The notes below the pieces were generated by a model. The model did not search any database. It saw nothing but the letters and a program-made list of their open reading frames with translations, and was not told the origin of the DNA. A stretch of 64,000 nt of DNA. It comes from Cyanobacterium sp. Dongsha4. GTDB lineage: Bacteria > Cyanobacteriota > Cyanobacteriia > Cyanobacteriales > Cyanobacteriaceae. The stretch's first letter is position 1; each line of letters begins with the position of its first letter. Positions 1 to 8,184 of this stretch are shown one piece after another. Both the position numbers and the translations under genes were made by a program. Location of the stretch: contig NZ_CP084098.1 of assembly GCF_036345015.1 (NCBI RefSeq), positions 3,361,326 to 3,425,325 of the forward strand, in the 5' to 3' direction.

Positions 1-72
1 TGAACAAATACCTCCTTCAACGGCTTTATGAATATCTTTTTCTGTTACACCATTACAAATACAAACGTACAT
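1..72 (-). CDS. Bfd-like (2Fe-2S)-binding protein, partial
   Basis: Only the first 24 codons are in the window; the gene runs off the left edge. The protein starts MYVCICNGVTEKDIHKAV, which matches the bacterioferritin-associated ferredoxin (Bfd) family, where a CxC pair near the N-terminus supplies two of four iron-sulfur ligands. In that family the protein delivers electrons for releasing iron from bacterioferritin, or acts as a small cluster carrier. The second cysteine pair lies outside the window, so the assignment rests on the N-terminus alone. Confidence 0.7.
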   Translation of the reverse strand, partial: MYVCICNGVTEKDIHKAVEGGICS

Positions 73-131
73 AACGACTCCTACTAACTGACTTTTATTT
101 TAATTCTAGTTATTGCAAAATTTTATCATTA

Positions 132-890
132 TTGTCTAAAAAAAACAACCCCGAAAAGATGAAATTTGATCAAGAGATAATTTTTTCTCGATATCATAAT
201 ACTAAAATTGTCAAAAACGGTTTTGGTTTTGCTCGTGGTCAACAAAGGTTTAAATGTAAGCACTGTAACTATCAGTTCACTACTGATAAGATCGAGCGAG
301 GTAAACCTATGTGGATGAAACTAGAAACAGTAATTCTGTATTGCAGTGGAATGTCTATGAATTTGATCGCAAAGCTCCTTAATGTTTCTGCTCAGACTAT
401 TCTAAATTGGATTAGAGCTTTGGCACTAGAAAATTATGAAAAGCCTGAACCCTGCGAAGGGGTAGTTGTGGAACTAGATGAACTTTGGCATTTTATAGAG
501 TCAAAAAAAACAAGTTATGGATCTGGAAAGCTTATGACCGTAACACTAACAGACTTATCGACTGAGAATTGGAAAACCGTGATAGTGAAACCCTCAAAAA
601 ACCTTTAATTAGATTACTAAAATGGGATGTAACAGTCTACTGTACCGATAATTGGAAACCGTACCAAGAGTTATTATCTCAACATCCAGATGCTGATGCT
701 GATCATGTGATTACAAAAAGGGAAACTGTAGCCATAGAAAGAAATAATTCCGATAATCTTTCATAGAAAAACAAAAGTAGTATCAAAATCAAAAGAAATG
801 GTGGATTTAACAATGGGACTATTTGCAAAATTTAGAGTAAATGGAACGATCGATTCGTTAATAAATCAAAGATTAACATTACTTAGTTGA
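132..890 (+). pseudogene. IS1-family transposase, frameshifted remnant
   Basis: Three pieces of one IS1-type transposase lie in order: a first frame to about 608, a second frame from about 600 to 766, and a return to the first frame from 759 to the stop at 888-890. The pieces contain an N-terminal zinc-finger region with one intact CxxC (CKHC), a helix-turn-helix, and the family pattern VELDELWHF, YCTDNWKPY, ITKRETVAIERNNS, ending with KTKVVSKSKEMVDL. The first CxxC is missing (SRYHN where two cysteines are expected) and the residues between RNNSDN and FHRKTK are shortened. IS1 elements can use a programmed frameshift, but the second shift and the lost cysteines point to decay. No terminal inverted repeats could be recognised. 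Start could be TTG 132 or ATG 159. Confidence 0.8.
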
Positions 891-983
891 AGCTCTCGTA
901 AATTATAGTAATATTTTTACTATTGCTACCCTGACTGCTTAAAATTAAGTTATCATTGGTCAAAGTTATAACCATTGGGCATT

Positions 984-1196
984 ATGAGTAAAACAGTTCA
1001 AGAAATTTATAGCGAAGTTGTAGAGATATTACCCTTAGATGAAAGATTAAGACTAGCAACCATGATATTAAACGACTTAACAAATAAAAACATTAGCCTT
1101 GTAAATTATAGTGATATTTGGACGCAAGAAGATCAAATAGATATTGTGAACTATTCTTTACAAAATATTGATGATCAACGTGAGGAAATTTACTAA
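984..1196 (+). CDS. Antitoxin of a MazF-type toxin-antitoxin pair
   Basis: A 70-residue acidic, helical protein whose stop codon directly abuts the ATG of the MazF-like gene. That arrangement is typical of an antitoxin gene preceding its toxin. The N-terminal pattern (EIYSEVVEILPLDERLRLATMI) is shared in outline with the short proteins that precede cyanobacterial toxins, and with the protein at 5249 in this window. No DNA-binding domain can be assigned by eye. An in-frame TTG lies nine bases upstream; the ATG at 984 was preferred. Function as antitoxin is inferred mainly from position. Confidence 0.65.
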   Translation: MSKTVQEIYSEVVEILPLDERLRLATMILNDLTNKNISLVNYSDIWTQEDQIDIVNYSLQNIDDQREEIY

Positions 1197-1532
1197 ATGG
1201 AATTTAAAAGTGGAGATGTTATCACGGTTGACTTTCCGGGAGTAAAAGGGATTAAACGTCGCCCTGCTGTAATTGTATCTTCTTCTCTCTATCATGAAAA
1301 TCGCCCCGATGTAATTATGGGATTGATTACCAGTCAGACAAAAAATGTAGGAGTTACAGATTATATTTTACAAGATTGGTCATGTGCGGGGTTAAAAGTA
1401 CCATCGATATTTAGAAGTTTTTTAGTCACTATACCATCATCAAATAATTTAGTTTATATTGGTCATTTATCGGAACGGGATTGGAAAGGTATTTGTGATT
1501 GTTTAAAAATTGCATTAATGGGAATTAAATAA
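1197..1532 (+). CDS. MazF/PemK family endoribonuclease toxin
   Basis: A 111-residue protein of the MazF/PemK/CcdB fold. The start, EFKSGDVITVDFPGVKGIKRRPAVIVS, is the family's signature: the GDV(I/V) strand followed by the K-RRPA(V/I)V loop. Family members are sequence-specific mRNA endonucleases held inactive by the upstream antitoxin. Length is normal and the frame is intact, so the toxin is probably functional. It starts immediately after the antitoxin stop, suggesting translational coupling. It sits between an IS1 remnant and metH, a typical accessory location. Confidence 0.85.
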   Translation: MEFKSGDVITVDFPGVKGIKRRPAVIVSSSLYHENRPDVIMGLITSQTKNVGVTDYILQDWSCAGLKVPSIFRSFLVTIPSSNNLVYIGHLSERDWKGICDCLKIALMGIK

Positions 1533-1609
1533 TCAAATCATCGCCATTAAATAAGCTAAAGTAGTTAATTAACATAACTTTATAGAACTTCTCATAATCT
1601 TAATCATCT

Positions 1610-4600
1610 ATGAAAAGCCGATTTTTAGAAAGACTACACAGCAGCGATCTCCCCGTGCTAGTATTTGATGGTGCGATGGGTACAAATCTGCAAGTGCAAA
1701 ACCTGACAGCCGAAGACTTTGGCGGTGCAGAATACGAAGGATGTAACGAGTATTTAGTCCATACTAAACCCGAAGCAGTAGAAACTGTGCATCGAGGCTT
1801 CTTAGAAGCAGGTGCAGACGTTATCGAAACCGACACCTTTGGGGGCACTCCCTTAGTTTTAGCAGAATATGACCTAGCAGATCGCTCCTATTATCTCAAC
1901 AAAACCGCCGCCCAACTTGCCAAAAGATTAGCCGATGAATACTCAACCCTTGAAAAACCCCGTTTCGTGGCAGGTAGTATGGGACCGGGTACAAAATTAC
2001 CAACACTAGGACATATCGACTACGACACCCTCAAAAACGCCTATGTAACCCAAGTACAAGGGTTATACGATGGTGGTGTTGACTTATTATTAGTCGAAAC
2101 CTGTCAGGATGTCTTACAAATCAAAGCCGCCCTCAACGCCATTGAAGAAGTATTTGCGGAAAAAGGAGAAAGACTCCCCCTCATGGTATCCGTGACGATG
2201 GAAACAATGGGTACAATGTTAGTGGGTACGGAAATTAACGCTGCCCTCGCCATTTTAGAGCGCTATCCTATCGATATTATGGGGCTAAATTGTGCCACAG
2301 GTCCAGATTTGATGAAACCCCACATTAAATATTTGAGCGAAAACTCTCCCTTTGTTGTCTCCTGTGTGCCGAATGCAGGATTACCTGAAAATGTCGGTGG
2401 ACAAGCTCATTACCGCTTGACACCCATTGAGCTACGCATGGCGTTAATGCACTTCATCGAAGACTTAGGGGTTCAAATTATCGGCGGGTGTTGTGGAACC
2501 CGTTACGAGCATATTCGAGCCTTAGCAGAAATCGCTAGTACATTAAAACCCAAACAAAGACAATATCATTATGAGCCTTCGGCGGCATCCATTTACACCA
2601 CTCAACCCTATCAACAGGATAACTCTTTCTTAATTGTGGGAGAAAGACTCAACGCCAGTGGCTCGAAAAAATGCCGTGATTTACTCAATGCCGAAGATTG
2701 GGATGGTTTAATTTCCCTCGCTAAAGCCCAAGTAAAAGAAGGGGCGCACATCCTCGATGTTAACGTGGATTATGTGGGGCGCGATGGGGTAAAAGATATG
2801 CACGAATTGGCTTCCCGTCTGGTGAATAACGTTACTCTCCCCTTGATGTTAGACTCCACCGAGTGGCAAAAAATGGAGGCAGGTTTAAAGGTTGCAGGGG
2901 GTAAATGTATCCTCAACTCTACCAACTACGAAGACGGAGAAGAACGATTTTTCAAGGTGTTGGAATTGGCGAAGGAATATGGTGCAGGGGTGGTTATTGG
3001 TACAATCGATGAGGATGGTATGGCGCGCACGGCGGATAAAAAGGTAGAAATTGCCCAACGTGCCTATAATGATGCTCTGAAATTCGGTATTCCCGCCCAT
3101 GAAATCTTTTTTGATACCCTTGCTTTGCCCATTTCTACGGGGATTGAGGAAGACAGGGAAAACGGAAAAGCGACGATCGAATCTATCCAACGCATCCATG
3201 CAATGTTCCCTGAATGTCATTTTATGTTAGGGGTGTCGAATATCTCCTTCGGTTTGAACCCTGCGGCGAGACAGGTGTTAAACTCCGTGTTTCTTCATGA
3301 AGCCATGCAAGTTGGGATGGACGGTGCGATCGTATCTGCTAGTAAAATATTACCATTGGCAAAAATAGACGAAGAAGCCTTAAAAGTATGTCGTGATTTA
3401 ATTTATGATTTAAGAGAATTTGACGGTGATATTTGTACTTATGATCCATTAGGAAAATTAACCACCTTATTTGAGGGTAAAACCACTAAAAGTAATAAGA
3501 AAAATGTAGCAGATTTACCCATCGAAGAAAGACTAAAACAACATATTATTGAAGGGGAAAGAATTGGCTTAGAAGATGCTTTAAATATTGCCTTAGAAAA
3601 GTATCCTCCCTTAGATATTATCAACGTCTTTTTATTAGATGGGATGAAAGTTGTAGGGGAATTATTTGGTAGTGGACAAATGCAATTACCCTTCGTTTTA
3701 CAATCTGCTCAAACCATGAAAGCCGCCGTTGCTTTTCTTGAACCATTTATGGATAAAGCCGATACAAATGGCAGTGGAAAAGGTACATTTTTAATCGCTA
3801 CGGTGAAAGGAGATGTTCATGATATTGGCAAAAATTTAGTCGATATTATTCTGTCTAATAACGGCTATAAAGTGGTTAATTTAGGTATTAAACAACCCGT
3901 AGAAAACATTATTCAAGCCTACCGTGAATCGAACGCAGATTGTATCGCCATGAGTGGTTTATTAGTAAAATCCACAGCTTTCATGAAAGACAATTTAGAG
4001 ACATTCAATCAAGAGGGAATTACCGTGCCTGTTATCTTAGGGGGAGCTGCATTAACTCCAAAATTTGTCTATGAAGACTGTCAAAAAACCTATAAAGGAA
4101 AAGTGGTTTACGGTAAAGATGCCTTTGCAGATTTGCATTTTATGGATAAATTAATGCCTTCTAAACATAGCAATCAGTGGGATGATTTTGAGGGATTTTT
4201 AGGAGATTTTGCCGAAGAAAATAGTATTTTTAAAGGTCGTAATTTTGATGAATCTGGAGAAGTCGTAAAACAGGCTTCTAGCCTGTCCAAAAATCAAGAA
4301 ATAACTGAAATTGATACCCGAAGAAGTGAAGCAGTTGATCCTAATATTGAACGCCCGACTCCTCCTTTTTGGGGTACAAAAATTATGTCTCCTGATGAGC
4401 TTAATTTAGATGAAATTCTCTGGTATTTAGACTTACAAGCACTGTTTGCAGGGCAATGGCAATTCCGTAAACCTCAAGGGCAACCAAGAGAGGAGTATGA
4501 TGAGTTTTTGCAAGAAAAAGTTTACCCTATTTTAGAGGAATGGAAAGCCAAAATTAAAGCAGAAAATTTATTACATCCTACTCTAGTTTATGGTTATTTT

Positions 4601-5161
4601 CCTTGCCAATCGGAGGGCAATACTTTATATATTTATAACCCTGAAAATCCAGAAGCGAAAGAAGAAATTGCCAAGTTTGAATTTCCCCGTCAAAAGGCTG
4701 GTAAAAGGTTGTGTATTGCGGACTTTTTCGCCTCTAAAGACTCTGGCATAATTGATGTTTTCCCTCTCCAAGCGGTGACAGTGGGAGAAATTGCCACAGA
4801 ATACGCCCAAAAACTCTTTGCCAATGATGAATATACCAACTATCTCTATTATCATGGTATGGCGGTACAAACCGCAGAGGCGATGGCGGAATGGTGTCAT
4901 GCAAGGATTCGCCGTGAGTTGGGTTTTGGACATTTAGAGCCTGATAATATCAAAGAAATCTTTAAGCAACATTATCAAGGTTCACGGTATAGTTTTGGTT
5001 ATCCAGCCTGTCCGAATATGCAAGATCAGTATGTACAATTAGATTTACTAGACGCTAAACGGATTGGTATGTACATGGATGAGTCAGAACAAATATACCC
5101 CGAACAGTCCACAAGTGCGATCGTCTGTTATCATCCTGTGGCTAAGTATTTTAGTGCTTAG
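1610..5161 (+). CDS. metH: Cobalamin-dependent methionine synthase
   Basis: MetH transfers a methyl group from 5-methyltetrahydrofolate to homocysteine through methylcobalamin in the cytoplasm. The 1183 residues follow the family order. The homocysteine domain (about 1-320) has the zinc ligands Cys228 (NCATGP) and Cys294/Cys295 (GGCCGT). The pterin-binding domain covers about 335-610. The cobalamin cap and Rossmann domains (about 650-880) have the axial-ligand motif DVHDIG with His737. The C-terminal reactivation domain (about 925-1180) contains [10 protein letters not shown], where S-adenosylmethionine binds. It is close in length to the E. coli enzyme. No cobalamin riboswitch is visible in the 77 bases upstream. 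AhcY and CbiD elsewhere in the window belong to the same metabolic circle. The last 40 bases of the gene are copied at 6134. Confidence 0.97.
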   Translation: MKSRFLERLHSSDLPVLVFDGAMGTNLQVQNLTAEDFGGAEYEGCNEYLVHTKPEAVETVHRGFLEAGADVIETDTFGGTPLVLAEYDLADRSYYLNKTAAQLAKRLADEYSTLEKPRFVAGSMGPGTKLPTLGHIDYDTLKNAYVTQVQGLYDGGVDLLLVETCQDVLQIKAALNAIEEVFAEKGERLPLMVSVTMETMGTMLVGTEINAALAILERYPIDIMGLNCATGPDLMKPHIKYLSENSPFVVSCVPNAGLPENVGGQAHYRLTPIELRMALMHFIEDLGVQIIGGCCGTRYEHIRALAEIASTLKPKQRQYHYEPSAASIYTTQPYQQDNSFLIVGERLNASGSKKCRDLLNAEDWDGLISLAKAQVKEGAHILDVNVDYVGRDGVKDMHELASRLVNNVTLPLMLDSTEWQKMEAGLKVAGGKCILNSTNYEDGEERFFKVLELAKEYGAGVVIGTIDEDGMARTADKKVEIAQRAYNDALKFGIPAHEIFFDTLALPISTGIEEDRENGKATIESIQRIHAMFPECHFMLGVSNISFGLNPAARQVLNSVFLHEAMQVGMDGAIVSASKILPLAKIDEEALKVCRDLIYDLREFDGDICTYDPLGKLTTLFEGKTTKSNKKNVADLPIEERLKQHIIEGERIGLEDALNIALEKYPPLDIINVFLLDGMKVVGELFGSGQMQLPFVLQSAQTMKAAVAFLEPFMDKADTNGSGKGTFLIATVKGDVHDIGKNLVDIILSNNGYKVVNLGIKQPVENIIQAYRESNADCIAMSGLLVKSTAFMKDNLETFNQEGITVPVILGGAALTPKFVYEDCQKTYKGKVVYGKDAFADLHFMDKLMPSKHSNQWDDFEGFLGDFAEENSIFKGRNFDESGEVVKQASSLSKNQEITEIDTRRSEAVDPNIERPTPPFWGTKIMSPDELNLDEILWYLDLQALFAGQWQFRKPQGQPREEYDEFLQEKVYPILEEWKAKIKAENLLHPTLVYGYFPCQSEGNTLYIYNPENPEAKEEIAKFEFPRQKAGKRLCIADFFASKDSGIIDVFPLQAVTVGEIATEYAQKLFANDEYTNYLYYHGMAVQTAEAMAEWCHARIRRELGFGHLEPDNIKEIFKQHYQGSRYSFGYPACPNMQDQYVQLDLLDAKRIGMYMDESEQIYPEQSTSAIVCYHPVAKYFSA
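5121..5160 (+). repeat. 40-bp direct repeat, copy 1 (3' end of metH)
   Basis: The last coding bases of metH. They recur at 6134-6173 with 38 of 40 bases identical (mismatches at 5123/6136 and 5140/6153). The two copies flank the insert that carries the 5249 gene and the BrnT/BrnA pair. Confidence 0.9.
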
Positions 5162-5171
5162 GTGAGGTTTT

Positions 5172-5188
5172 GGTGGGCATTGCCCACC
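5172..5188 (+). terminator. Perfect 7-bp hairpin downstream of metH
   Basis: GGTGGGC-ATT-GCCCACC forms a perfect stem with a 3-base loop 11 bases after the metH stop. There is no U-run, so it may be a dispersed palindromic repeat rather than an intrinsic terminator. A degraded version (TGGTGTG...CTCACCCC) follows the second copy of the metH tail near 6185-6208. Confidence 0.5.
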
Positions 5189-5248
5189 CTACAATAATTT
5201 ATAATACATATTTTAAATATATAAACCAAAATTTTCAAAGCAATAATA

Positions 5249-5647
5249 ATGATTGATACAATATATGATGAAATAGTTTTACTCTGTAAGAAAATGACTT
5301 ATAGAGATAAGTTACGTTTAGCTCAATTATTAATACAATTAGCTAGAAAAGAGGAAGAAGAAATTGCTAATAATAAAGTTCAAAATCTTAATCAAGAAAA
5401 TAAGACGAAGGAAACTCAAGTTGTTAAAAATAAAAAATCAGACGATAATGTAGATAAATTTCAATATATTATCGAACGTTAAAAAAAATCTAAACCAAAG
5501 AAACTAAACTCACTACAAAGTTTTATAACCAGTATGTTTCAATTTAAAGGAGGAATTTCTAATATTGAGAGAGATAAAATAGTTTCGGAATTGCAAAAAA
5601 ATAAATTTATCAAGATAGATTCAAATAGTAAGGTTACTTATTTATAA
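5249..5647 (+). pseudogene. Unrecognised small protein gene interrupted by one in-frame stop
   Basis: The frame from ATG 5249 reads 77 codons to TAA 5480-5482 and then continues in the same frame, without a shift, to TAA 5645-5647. The continuation starts KKSKPKKLNSLQSF and includes SMFQFKGGISNIERDKIV, and reads as real protein. A single TTA-to-TAA change would explain the stop. The N-terminal part (IYDEIVLLCKKMTYRDKLRLAQLLIQ) resembles the antitoxin-like protein at 984. The C-terminal part looks like a small helical DNA-binding-type domain, but I cannot name a family. Seven bases after its end the BrnT gene begins. Either this is a pseudogene, or the 77-residue product is what remains in use. 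Confidence 0.6.
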
Positions 5648-5653
5648 ACAAAA

Positions 5654-5941
5654 ATGGATGAGTTAGAATTTACTTGGGATAAAGTGAAAGCTCAAACTAA
5701 TATCAAAAAGCATGGTGTTTCTTTTGAAGAAGCAAAATCTGCTTTTTATGATGAAAGTGCGGTCGTTATTTATGATCCTGATCATTCACAACAAGAAGAT
5801 AGATTTATTTTATTAGGAATAAGTGATTATTCTCGTCTTTTAATCGTCTGTCATTGCTATCGTGAAAATGATACAATTATTCGCATTATTTCTGCTAGAA
5901 AAGCCAATAAATTAGAAGAAAAACAATATAGGAGATATTAA
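5654..5941 (+). CDS. brnT: BrnT family toxin (DUF497)
   Basis: A 95-residue protein with the BrnT hallmarks: ELEFTWDKVKAQTNIKKHGVSFEEA at the N-terminus (the W-D-x-K-x-x-x-N-xx-KHG pattern) and IIRIISARKANKLEEKQY at the C-terminus, where R-x-I-SARKA is the family's conserved tail. BrnT is a RelE-like ribonuclease that stops translation. It is followed after two bases by a probable BrnA antitoxin, in the usual toxin-first order. The frame is intact. It lies inside the segment flanked by the metH tail repeat. Confidence 0.88.
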   Translation: MDELEFTWDKVKAQTNIKKHGVSFEEAKSAFYDESAVVIYDPDHSQQEDRFILLGISDYSRLLIVCHCYRENDTIIRIISARKANKLEEKQYRRY

Positions 5942-5943
5942 TT

Positions 5944-6132
5944 ATGAGAGATAATTATGATTTTTCTCAAGGTGTTAAAAATCCTTACTTCGATCGATTA
6001 AAAACAAGATCAAAAAAACAATCTTTAACTCTTTTTCTTGATGATGAAATTGTGAATTGGTATAAAGAAAATGAGTTTTCCCATCAAATAGAAATTAATA
6101 ATTTATTGAAAGAATATATAAAGAATCATTAA
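5944..6132 (+). CDS. brnA: BrnA-like antitoxin
   Basis: A 62-residue protein directly downstream of BrnT. The segment KKQSLTLFLDDEIVNWYKE matches the ribbon-helix-helix core of BrnA-type antitoxins, which neutralise BrnT and repress the operon. The preceding YDFSQGVKNPYFDRL resembles the linker found in related antitoxins. The C-terminal helix after the domain (INNLLKEYIKNH) is also typical. Its stop is followed within two bases by the second copy of the metH tail. Confidence 0.8.
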   Translation: MRDNYDFSQGVKNPYFDRLKTRSKKQSLTLFLDDEIVNWYKENEFSHQIEINNLLKEYIKNH

Positions 6133-6133
6133 T

Positions 6134-6173
6134 TCTTCTGTTATCATCCTGTTGCTAAGTATTTTAGTGCTTA
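6134..6173 (+). repeat. 40-bp direct repeat, copy 2 (orphan metH tail)
   Basis: Near-exact copy (38/40) of the metH 3' end at 5121-5160, no longer attached to a metH reading frame. It ends with the same TTA that carries the metH stop context, and marks the right border of an insertion of about 1 kb. Confidence 0.9.
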
Positions 6174-6264
6174 ATTAATCAAAATGGTGTGTTTTTTGCT
6201 CACCCCACAGATTGCCAAATACTACAACAATGAATATTGATAATAATATCTAAGGTCATAATTA

Positions 6265-7047
6265 ATGAATGATAATACAAATTGGTATTCACAAGAACAA
6301 AGAAAGTTATTAAAAAAAGAACGTTATTTTACTGGTTCTCATCATTACTTTTTTGAAGTAAAAGAAGCTAAAAATGGTTCTAAATACATCATCATCGATC
6401 AGAGGAAAAAAATAGGGGATGAATTTATAGGCTCTAAAATTAGAGTTTTTGAAGATGAAATGTCAGAATTTTTAAGAATTTTTGATGATTTAGTTAGTTT
6501 TTCATTAAATGAAAAAAGAATAACAAATACACATATCATTGAAAATAAAATTGAAGATAATAATAAGAATTTAGATTTAAATCCTCCTTTTTTTAGGAAA
6601 TTACTTACTACCCAAAATTGGCAAGAATTTGAAAAATATACTTATTCTTTATTAAAACTATTAGGAATCAATAAAATTTATAGTTTTTTTGGACAAATAC
6701 AAGCTGGTAAAGCAGATGGTTTTTTTAAGATTGGAAACTTGGCAGTTTTGTATGATTGTACATTAAGAATAAGTAATATTGAAGAAAACAAATATGAACA
6801 AATAAATAATTATTGTAATCAGTTGCAGGCTGGTAGTATTTCTATTTCCACTCAAATCAAAGAAGAATTTATTAATTATAATAAACAAGTATGGATCATT
6901 ACTCAAGGAAACAGTAAACAGATAAAAGTAATAAATAATATAAAAGTGAAGCAAGTATCAGTAAAAGATTTAATCAAAATCTATGAAGAATATTTAACAA
7001 ATATTAATAATTATGATTCATTAGAAATAAGACTATATCATTTATGA
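6265..7047 (+). CDS. PUR-like (DUF3276) domain fused to a restriction-endonuclease-like domain
   Basis: 260 residues in two parts. Residues about 19-78 (ERYFTGSHHYFFEVKEAKNG ... KIRVFEDEMSEFLRIFDDLV) follow the beta-beta-beta-alpha pattern of the PUR/DUF3276 fold, which binds single-stranded DNA or RNA. Residues about 115-205 (NWQEFEKYTYSLLKLLGI, then QAGKADGFFKIGNLAVLYDCTL) look like a PD-(D/E)XK nuclease core. Asp151 and Asp164 are candidate metal ligands, but the expected lysine is replaced (DCT instead of D/E-x-K). I infer a nucleic-acid-targeting defence protein, possibly a restriction enzyme, since a DNA methyltransferase remnant lies 550 bases downstream. It could also be an inactive nuclease used only for binding. 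Coding bases are extremely AT-rich compared with metH, suggesting transfer. Confidence 0.6.
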   Translation: MNDNTNWYSQEQRKLLKKERYFTGSHHYFFEVKEAKNGSKYIIIDQRKKIGDEFIGSKIRVFEDEMSEFLRIFDDLVSFSLNEKRITNTHIIENKIEDNNKNLDLNPPFFRKLLTTQNWQEFEKYTYSLLKLLGINKIYSFFGQIQAGKADGFFKIGNLAVLYDCTLRISNIEENKYEQINNYCNQLQAGSISISTQIKEEFINYNKQVWIITQGNSKQIKVINNIKVKQVSVKDLIKIYEEYLTNINNYDSLEIRLYHL

Positions 7048-7083
7048 TTGTCGTTAATAATTTATTCAAAAAATATAAATATT

Positions 7084-7317
7084 ATGACTTATACAATCGA
7101 TGCGATTTTTAATGGTAAAGTTTTTGAACCATCATCACAAGTTAATTTAAAACCAAATACGAAAATCAAAATCACCATAGAAGAAGAAAATCGAGAAAAT
7201 TTGGTGTTTGATAACATTCATCATCAAGGTATTCCCAAGGAAATTTGGCTCAATAACTTTTATTGTCCTATTAAAGACTTTGGAGGAGATTTTGAAGTGA
7301 TAGAAATTGAATTTTAA
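7084..7317 (+). CDS. AF2212/DUF104-type antitoxin
   Basis: The 77-residue product starts MTYTIDAIFNGKVFEPSSQV and continues NLKPNTKIKITIEEE, the pattern of the AF2212-like (DUF104) antitoxins (a short beta-barrel start followed by a variable tail). In that family a PIN-type toxin usually follows, but none is found downstream, so this is an orphan antitoxin. ATG 7084 was chosen over TTG 7048 because the family starts precisely there. Confidence 0.7.
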   Translation: MTYTIDAIFNGKVFEPSSQVNLKPNTKIKITIEEENRENLVFDNIHHQGIPKEIWLNNFYCPIKDFGGDFEVIEIEF

Positions 7318-7354
7318 TCTTCTCATTAATCATTATTATACCTGTTAATTTTTT

Positions 7355-7531
7355 ATGAGTAATCTTTATCAACTATTAGAAAAAATCAAACATATTGCGA
7401 GTAATATTGATTGGTCAAGAAAAGCCGAAATTTGGTCTAATACTGTTGTGAGAGAAGGTAAAATTAACACGGGACAAGCTCATGTAAAAGATGCCGTCAA
7501 TCATGCACTTGGTAAATTAGCTTGGTTATAA
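7355..7531 (+). CDS. Small ORF, possibly the C-terminal fragment of a larger protein
   Basis: A 58-residue frame, MSNLYQLLEKIKHIASNIDW to GKLAWL. The stretch IDWSRKAEIWSNTVVREGKI resembles, from memory, the C-terminal end of DGQHR/DndB-like DNA-modification proteins (pattern xDWxRxxxLWxGxxxxxGK), but this is a weak match. It lies between an orphan antitoxin and a methyltransferase remnant, which would suit a leftover of a defence locus. It may also be a genuine small gene. No function is assigned. Confidence 0.35.
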   Translation: MSNLYQLLEKIKHIASNIDWSRKAEIWSNTVVREGKINTGQAHVKDAVNHALGKLAWL

Positions 7532-7597
7532 ATAACAGTAAGGTGGGTATTGAAATTTTTACCCCCTTCAACATTCAAAATTAATAGAAAATTGATT

Positions 7598-7708
7598 ATG
7601 AAGTTCATATCCACATTTCAAAATGAGAAAACAAAAATTATTTTAGGAGATGCTATCACGGTATTAAACGAATATATTGAAGATGAATCGGTCGATCTCA
7701 TATGTTAG
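7598..7708 (+). pseudogene. DNA methyltransferase, N-terminal remnant
   Basis: The 36-codon frame reads NEKTKIILGDAITVLNEYIE followed by DESVDLI and a stop. This is the start of a beta-class DNA adenine/cytosine-N4 methyltransferase, where the pattern is GDxxxxLxxxxxxSVDLI(F/V)xDPPY. The protein is cut off exactly before the catalytic DPPY motif. The target-recognition and SAM-binding parts are missing, so it cannot be active. It may be the partner of the nuclease-like gene at 6265. Confidence 0.7.
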
Positions 7709-7709
7709 G

Positions 7710-8075
7710 ACTCTGGAGTACTCATGTTACATACACCATGACCCAAGCCGTTTTTCAGGTGTTTCGTCGTCGGCTTTCCACAAAAAATTCGTGCTGCGTA
7801 GCAGATCTCTTCGAGATCGCATTTGCAAATGTTCTACCTATTTGTCTTCGAGCCTTGTTTGTCAAGGATTGGGATATTAACGAGGAAAGAAAACCATGTG
7901 AAAACCGTGACGTGATGACAGAAGAAGCGAAATAATTACACAAAGACTACGCTTTTCCACAGACACCGCAATTCAAGACGTAGCTAAGGCATTACGAAGA
8001 CACGTGGACGAAGAGGCATTCGATCAATTACTTAAAGAACTACCCAAGGGTGCAATTGAATTTTGGAAACCATAA
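7710..8075 (+). pseudogene. DUF2267 protein, degraded
   Basis: Two pieces in different frames fit one DUF2267 protein. The first (about 7716-7935) contains TQAVFQVFRRRLS and, later, VLPICLRALFVKDWD. The second (about 7938-8075) reads DVAKALRRHVDEEAFDQLL then KELPKGAIEFW and a stop. The frame breaks near 7935, and the expected N-terminus is missing or joined directly to the methyltransferase remnant. DUF2267 proteins are small helical proteins of unknown role. A palindromic repeat has been inserted inside the first piece. Confidence 0.6.
7792..7831 (+). repeat. Triple-palindrome insertion within a coding remnant
   Basis: Three adjacent inverted repeats: CTGC-GTA-GCAG (7794-7804), GATCTC-TTC-GAGATC (7804-7818) and the perfect 12-mer CATTTGCAAATG (7820-7831). 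This resembles the small dispersed palindromic repeats described in cyanobacterial genomes. It sits in the DUF2267 remnant between RLST and FANVLP and keeps the reading frame. Confidence 0.7.
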
Positions 8076-8184
8076 TCAAAACCTTACTTTCCCCAAATAA
8101 TCAAAATCAAAACTTGACAGGTGACGGGTAATAGTTGATATTTGAAGGTTGTTAATTCCTACTCATCTTGACTCCTAAATATTT

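Noticed and set aside
1533-1609. Cobalamin riboswitch before metH
   Set aside because: The gap is too short, and no B12-box-like sequence is seen.
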